NCBI RefSeq assembly: GCF_002105155.1
Contig: NW_019028979.1
Location: forward strand, 1,736,001-1,800,000
DNA length: 64,000 nucleotides
DNA from: Lobosporangium transversale
Lineage: Eukaryota; Mortierellomycota; Mortierellomycetes; Mortierellales; Mortierellaceae
Direction of reading: 5' to 3'
Part shown: in pieces, positions 60,525 through 64,000 of the stretch
Numbering within the stretch: position 1 is the stretch's first letter
Layout of the letters: each line of letters begins with the position of its first letter
The notes under the pieces: model-generated
Seen by the model: only the letters and a program-made list of their open reading frames with translations
Databases searched by the model: none
What the model was told of the DNA's origin: nothing
Made by a program: the position numbers and the translations under genes

Positions 60525-60600
60525 GACAACATCTTTTCTTTTCCTTCTGCTGGTTCCAGCTACCACTAGCAAAGCAAAAAAAAAAAAAAAAAAAAAAAAA

Positions 60601-61564
60601 GATGGCCAAGCGTCTGGCTCAGACTAGTTTGTAGTACTATGATAGAAGCATGTATCGGAATAAAGCTCTGAGTATAGGGTTAAAATAAATAAACAAGCTT
60701 TCAAATCCTTTTTTATGTCTCCATTATAAATGAAAAATGTGGCAAGATGGACTAAGGTAAAAACAATACTTCGTATACGTTTCTTCTTGGAAAAAGAAAA
60801 AAAAGAAAAGAGAGATAACAATAGGAGCCTGGTGCCTTGTAGCTGTAGCTTAGGAAAGGGCGGTAACAAACAGTTGCCAGATAATAAAGAAAAGAAAATA
60901 AAGCATGGCTTTTTGGCCTGTAAGGATCTCTCGCATCTCTCTATACCTCTTTATATCTCTTACATTTTATTTCTCGACTGTCTTTTTGTAGGATACGCCA
61001 TACCGACAGAGCTTCAATACCTGCGTTTCTTTTGTGTCGAAAAAGCTAGTGTTAGAAACCGATGGCTGGCTGGCTTCGCTAGGGGAAATGGTGCTCGTAA
61101 TCAATCCCCTTCTGTATAGCTTTTGTATCCGTTCTTTGCTTTCGCATCTTCGTATACACTACTCGCCATCCCGCCATATCACTATTCAGCCACATACACT
61201 ACTACTACTCTAAACAGCTGCTTTGCTTCGTATTATAATAAACTATGTGCTGTCTCTCTTAGACCCATCTTGGGTCCACAGGCGCCCCCCCCCCTAATGG
61301 TGGATCTGGATAGCATAGTTACATTCCCTACCTCGTCGTTCTACTCCTCTACTCCGTTTATCATTTCATAAACGAAGCAATTTGGAGCGAACCTTTGCTT
61401 ACAACGGAAAAAGGGAAATGGCAAAGGGAATGAGTTCCTCACTTCTTCTTCAATGCTGTTCACTTTGGCTATCCAGTCTTTCTTCCATTTCTCTTTATTG
61501 ACGCTTGACCCGCTCTCTTATCTCTCCTTCGCGCTTTTTCTTATATATCTTTGGCCATCATCAT
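60601..61564. other. intergenic, no gene seen
   Basis: AT-rich, with short open frames lacking family pattern. A run of C (about 61287-61296) stands out. No RNA gene was recognised. Confidence 0.45.
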
Positions 61565-61792
61565 CTATCGGAGCAAATTGTACGGACTCATTGATCGCTA
61601 TTGGTTCATTGCTGGTCCTAGCCAAGAAGTCTGCAGATTGAAATTGACTTGTCGCTGACAGCAAACCATAGCTGCTTCCGGACTATTAATCTAGGTTTAT
61701 TGTCTATATGGAGGTAAATGTGAAAAGGTATTCCAGCACCATATACATCGTATACAGTAGATATCTATAGCTCACGCTACTAAACCTTCAGA
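61565..61792. repeat. 3' flank repeat of K7
   Basis: Inverted match to about 20943-21175 downstream of K3. The similarity runs from the stop codon region to at least 61565 (GGAGCAAATTGT against the reverse of ACAAATTATG/GTTCCG near 21160-21170). Confidence 0.75.
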
Positions 61793-62656
61793 TTATGCTT
61801 CTAAAACACGATTTGCATGGTCCTGATCATGGTCATGAGTGAGGCTAGGTGTCCATTGAGGATCACGTCCCAAGCAAGGATACTGTTGAGGGCTGCGTGG
61901 TGACGAGGCGGCGTGAGGATTACGGTATGTGAGTTCATTCTTATGCTGTGGCTCGTCTTCATTTGATCTCTTAGGGTTGTCTATTTGCTTCACCTTCTGC
62001 TCAATGAGTCCATGCTCTTCACTTGGCCTTTGCTTTCGCCTTCTATAGATGAGGACAGCTACGATCAATGCTACCAAGACTAACCCTGCTACTGCTCCAC
62101 CTACTATCGCTCCAATATTAGTATTTGAAGCCTTAGTTGTAGGGATACCTGAAGATGATGGGCCGGAAGAGGGTGTAGAAGATGGATGGTCGTCTGAGGA
62201 AGCCTTAAGCCACTCAAACTTGGCCAGATCAAACACAACGATCGAATCATATGGGTCGCTCGTCGAATCTTTTTCACCACCCCAGGCTACAAACCGATCA
62301 CCAGCAAGGCCACAGGCAGCACTGGCTCGTGGTTCAGCTGCATCAGGACCCTTCTTCCACTCTCCTGAATTGAGATCGAGGACAAAGATTTCTGATGAAG
62401 CGATATTAAAGCCTGGAGGGCCACTAGATGCAGGGATTCGGCCTCCGAAGACAACAATCTTTGTATTATTCTCATCTAAGGGTGGTCGAAAAAGATAAAT
62501 ACGCTAATGAATATATGCTATGTCAGAACACTGGCATCCAAAAACTGCTCGAAATAGGGAAACGTACTGATGACCATGCAATTCTCCTCTCTTGTGGTAG
62601 GGACTTGTCCTTTCACAGGCTAAAAGTAATCAATAACAGGTTTTCATTCAGTGGGA

Positions 62657-62689
<33 letters not shown>

Positions 62690-63417
62690 GTAAACATTAT
62701 GGGATTTGCACTTACAATAATTGACCATGAGTTTGAGTCGATATGATATTCTGTAATGTATGCTGCTGATGTAGCTTGTTGAAGTTTGTAGCCTCCCATA
62801 ATGCTGTTCCTGTTACTGTTGTAAACAACACCTTCAAAGTAGATCTCCCACAGTCGTGTGCCATTGTTGTATGGGCGGGCTCGCCATTTCGCGTCGGAAC
62901 TCTTAAGCTCGCACATGATATTTAAGGGTTGAGTGGAAACGGTGTAGAACACTCCTGTTCGAGGGTCTATGGTAATGGCTCCAGGGTAGCCACAGATGTC
63001 ATATATACCAGTAGGAAACTCACTCCACCTCGCACCCGCATCTGCGAGATTGATTCGATAGCCCACATTGCCACTACCTATCATGTAAAGCATCTGATTA
63101 AAGCCAAGGCCATAATATTTTTTCTCGCTTGTGAAATTTCCATAATTGTGGGCCGTCCAAGGGAGAGCACCAAGAGACCATGATGCTGCGAGATCAAGAG
63201 AGAAAAATGGTCCGTCCCTAGTATCAAACGGCCCGCCTTGGACATAGAGTCTCGAACCAATTTGAGCAAAGGGCACGCGAGTGTTTGCCTCGGGACGTGT
63301 CTGAGCACCAACAGTTGAGATGTGATGAAGGATATGGAGGATCAAGTGCAAGAGCTTATATAAGAACAGTGGTGCAGCTCGAGCGGAGACGGTGCAAATG
63401 GAAAAGCAGGAGGTCAT
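61793..63417 (-). CDS. kelch-type beta-propeller single-pass membrane protein (K7)
   Basis: Three exons (minus): 63417-62716, 62619-62568 (52 nt), 62475-61793, giving 478 residues, same splice positions as the other copies. Signal peptide (about 1-39, ending near 'STVGAQ'), ectodomain blades 'FAQIGSRLYVQGG', 'FSLDLAASWSLGALPWTAH', 'KIVVFGGRI', 'EIFVLDLNSGEWKKGPDAAE' and 'ACGLAGDRFVAWGGE', Ser/Pro stalk, membrane helix (about 373-395, core 'GAVAGLVLVALIVAVLIY'), 'RRRKQ' and a tail nearly identical to K3. Exon 1 differs more from K3 than exon 3 does: the outer propeller half is the variable part, the helix and tail are the fixed part. A T run (62662-62688) sits in intron 1. Function unknown, surface protein by topology. 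Confidence 0.85.
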
Positions 63418-63600
63418 AATAAGTAACGTAGTCCTTGGTTTGTCCTGGAAGAGATTAACTCAACTGTGACATGAGAAGGTGTGAGATGTAAGAGGAAACA
63501 AGAATGAATGCATAATGAGGATTGTATCATGACATGAGCTGAGGTGTTCTTTGCTCATCCTGTTGATGACTTTTCGATACATCCACTTTGATCTGCCCTT
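63418..63600 (-). promoter_or_regulatory. conserved 5' flank of K7
   Basis: On the minus strand it carries AAAAGTCATCAA, then GGATGAGCAAAGAAC and CTCATGTCATG, followed by 'TCTTCCAGGACAAACCAAGG' just before the start codon. The same order is found before K3 and psi5, and the last piece also before psi4. Confidence 0.6.
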
Positions 63601-64000
63601 GCTTGTACTCTGGATTTATCGGACACATGTAGCATCATTTTATGACAAGGAATGGAAGCATTACGTTCATTCCATGCCAACTTTCATTTTCCAGGAGTTC
63701 CATGCGTTATTCCTCAACAGCTTTATATTTTGGGAGGTTCCAGCGGACGGAAGAGATTTGCCCTTGTCTACAGGCACGCTCTTAATTGGTGTGTCATTGT
63801 GCCTGCATAATCTCCTTGCTTGCATGGGCTCAGAAGTGGGCGAATATTCACCTCTTCTCACAGAAGTGTACACCACACTTTTCCAAATGTCATGGCATGA
63901 ATTGATCCATTGTTTCTTCACTTTTCTAAAAAAGTTTTGCCTTTTCAAGACAATGTCCTGTTTTTCTGCCGCAACCATGGCCTCTCACTCGTCCACCCTT
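63601..64000. other. window end, no gene supported
   Basis: An open frame on the minus strand (63667-63978, 103 residues, basic) reaches near the window end. It has no domain I recognise and no splice context, so it is not called as a gene. Confidence 0.35.

Larger units (their letters stand above)
60014..60600 (+). mobile_element. TATA-driven element with triplicated exon-like cassette and A tail
   Basis: TATAAAA at 60014-60020 is followed by a C/T-rich leader. Three copies of a cassette follow, with periods of 108 and 104 bp. Each has a pyrimidine tract, CTGCAG, a 45-nt segment (60118-60162, 60226-60270, 60330-60374) and then GTATAC or GTGTAC. The spacers between cassettes (63 and 59 nt) have intron-like ends. 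A structured hairpin (60483-60524) and an A run (about 60577-60600) end the unit; AATAAA occurs near 60477-60483. No ATG precedes the first cassette, so the product would be non-coding unless translated from elsewhere. It could be a retroposed non-coding RNA, a SINE-like element or the 5' end of an otherwise lost retroelement. No target-site duplication could be fixed. Confidence 0.4.

Noticed and set aside
60129-60569. 146-codon open frame through the triplicated cassette as a protein gene
   Set aside because: The unit lengths (108 and 104) shift the frame between copies, so the cassette is read differently each time; no start context is evident.
63667-63978. Minus-strand 103-codon frame at the window end as a gene
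   Set aside because: No recognised domain or splice signals; the rest of a possible gene would lie outside the window, so it cannot be judged.
1-64000. tRNA, rRNA and CRISPR features
   Set aside because: No T-arm consensus in a foldable cloverleaf, no rRNA-like conserved stretches and no spaced direct repeats were seen; the tandem repeats found are contiguous microsatellites or the triplicated cassette.

Overview
The window is nuclear DNA from an intron-rich filamentous fungus, most likely an early-diverging one of the Mortierella type (Mortierellomycotina). The indications are many short introns with GT-AG and some GC-AG ends, long A and T homopolymers in introns and spacers, decayed F-box/LRR genes, and a local family of kelch-type single-pass membrane proteins. 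The lineage call is inference from gene content, not a database result. No bacterial, plasmid or CRISPR features were seen.

Layout. 0.5-1.6 kb: decayed F-box/LRR gene. 2.6-7.7 kb: divergent pair, a mitochondrial glycine carrier (HEM25/SLC25A38, minus) and the 90S pre-ribosome WD40 protein PWP2 (plus). 8.9-12.4 kb: alpha-N-acetylglucosaminidase (NAGLU, GH89). 14.3-15.7 kb: rRNA-processing factor FYV7 (minus). 16.2-20.9 kb: kelch membrane genes K1 and K3 with a dead copy (psi2) between them. 22.0-23.4 kb: second F-box/LRR pseudogene. 26.1-28.7 kb: secreted, probably GPI-anchored protein built from six copies of a four-cysteine module that I cannot assign to a known family. 29.0-30.5 kb: ribosomal protein eL43. 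31.4-32.1 kb: HUB1/UBL5. 32.5-38.0 kb: BCK1-type MAPKKK (minus). 40.8-52.6 kb: giant protein (about 3,677 residues) with at least nine ASH/MSP-like beta modules. 53.0-63.4 kb: kelch pseudogenes psi4 and psi5 and intact genes K6 and K7 (minus), a remnant of a large NTPase-like gene, and a TATA-driven element with a triplicated 45-nt exon-like cassette.

The housekeeping genes cover ribosome production (PWP2, FYV7, eL43), spliceosome function (HUB1), heme precursor transport (HEM25) and cell-wall integrity signalling (BCK1). They form no operon-like unit. The accessory layer is the kelch family: four intact and three dead copies, all traceable to a three-exon gene with a 52-nt middle exon. A two-gene block (K6-type followed by K3-type) exists twice in inverted orientation. 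In the left copy the first gene is dead and the second intact; in the right copy it is the reverse.

Exon coordinates were worked out by hand from splice signals, reading phase and remembered family sequences. In every completed model the exon lengths sum to an open frame. Gene names rest on recognised family signatures, not on searches.
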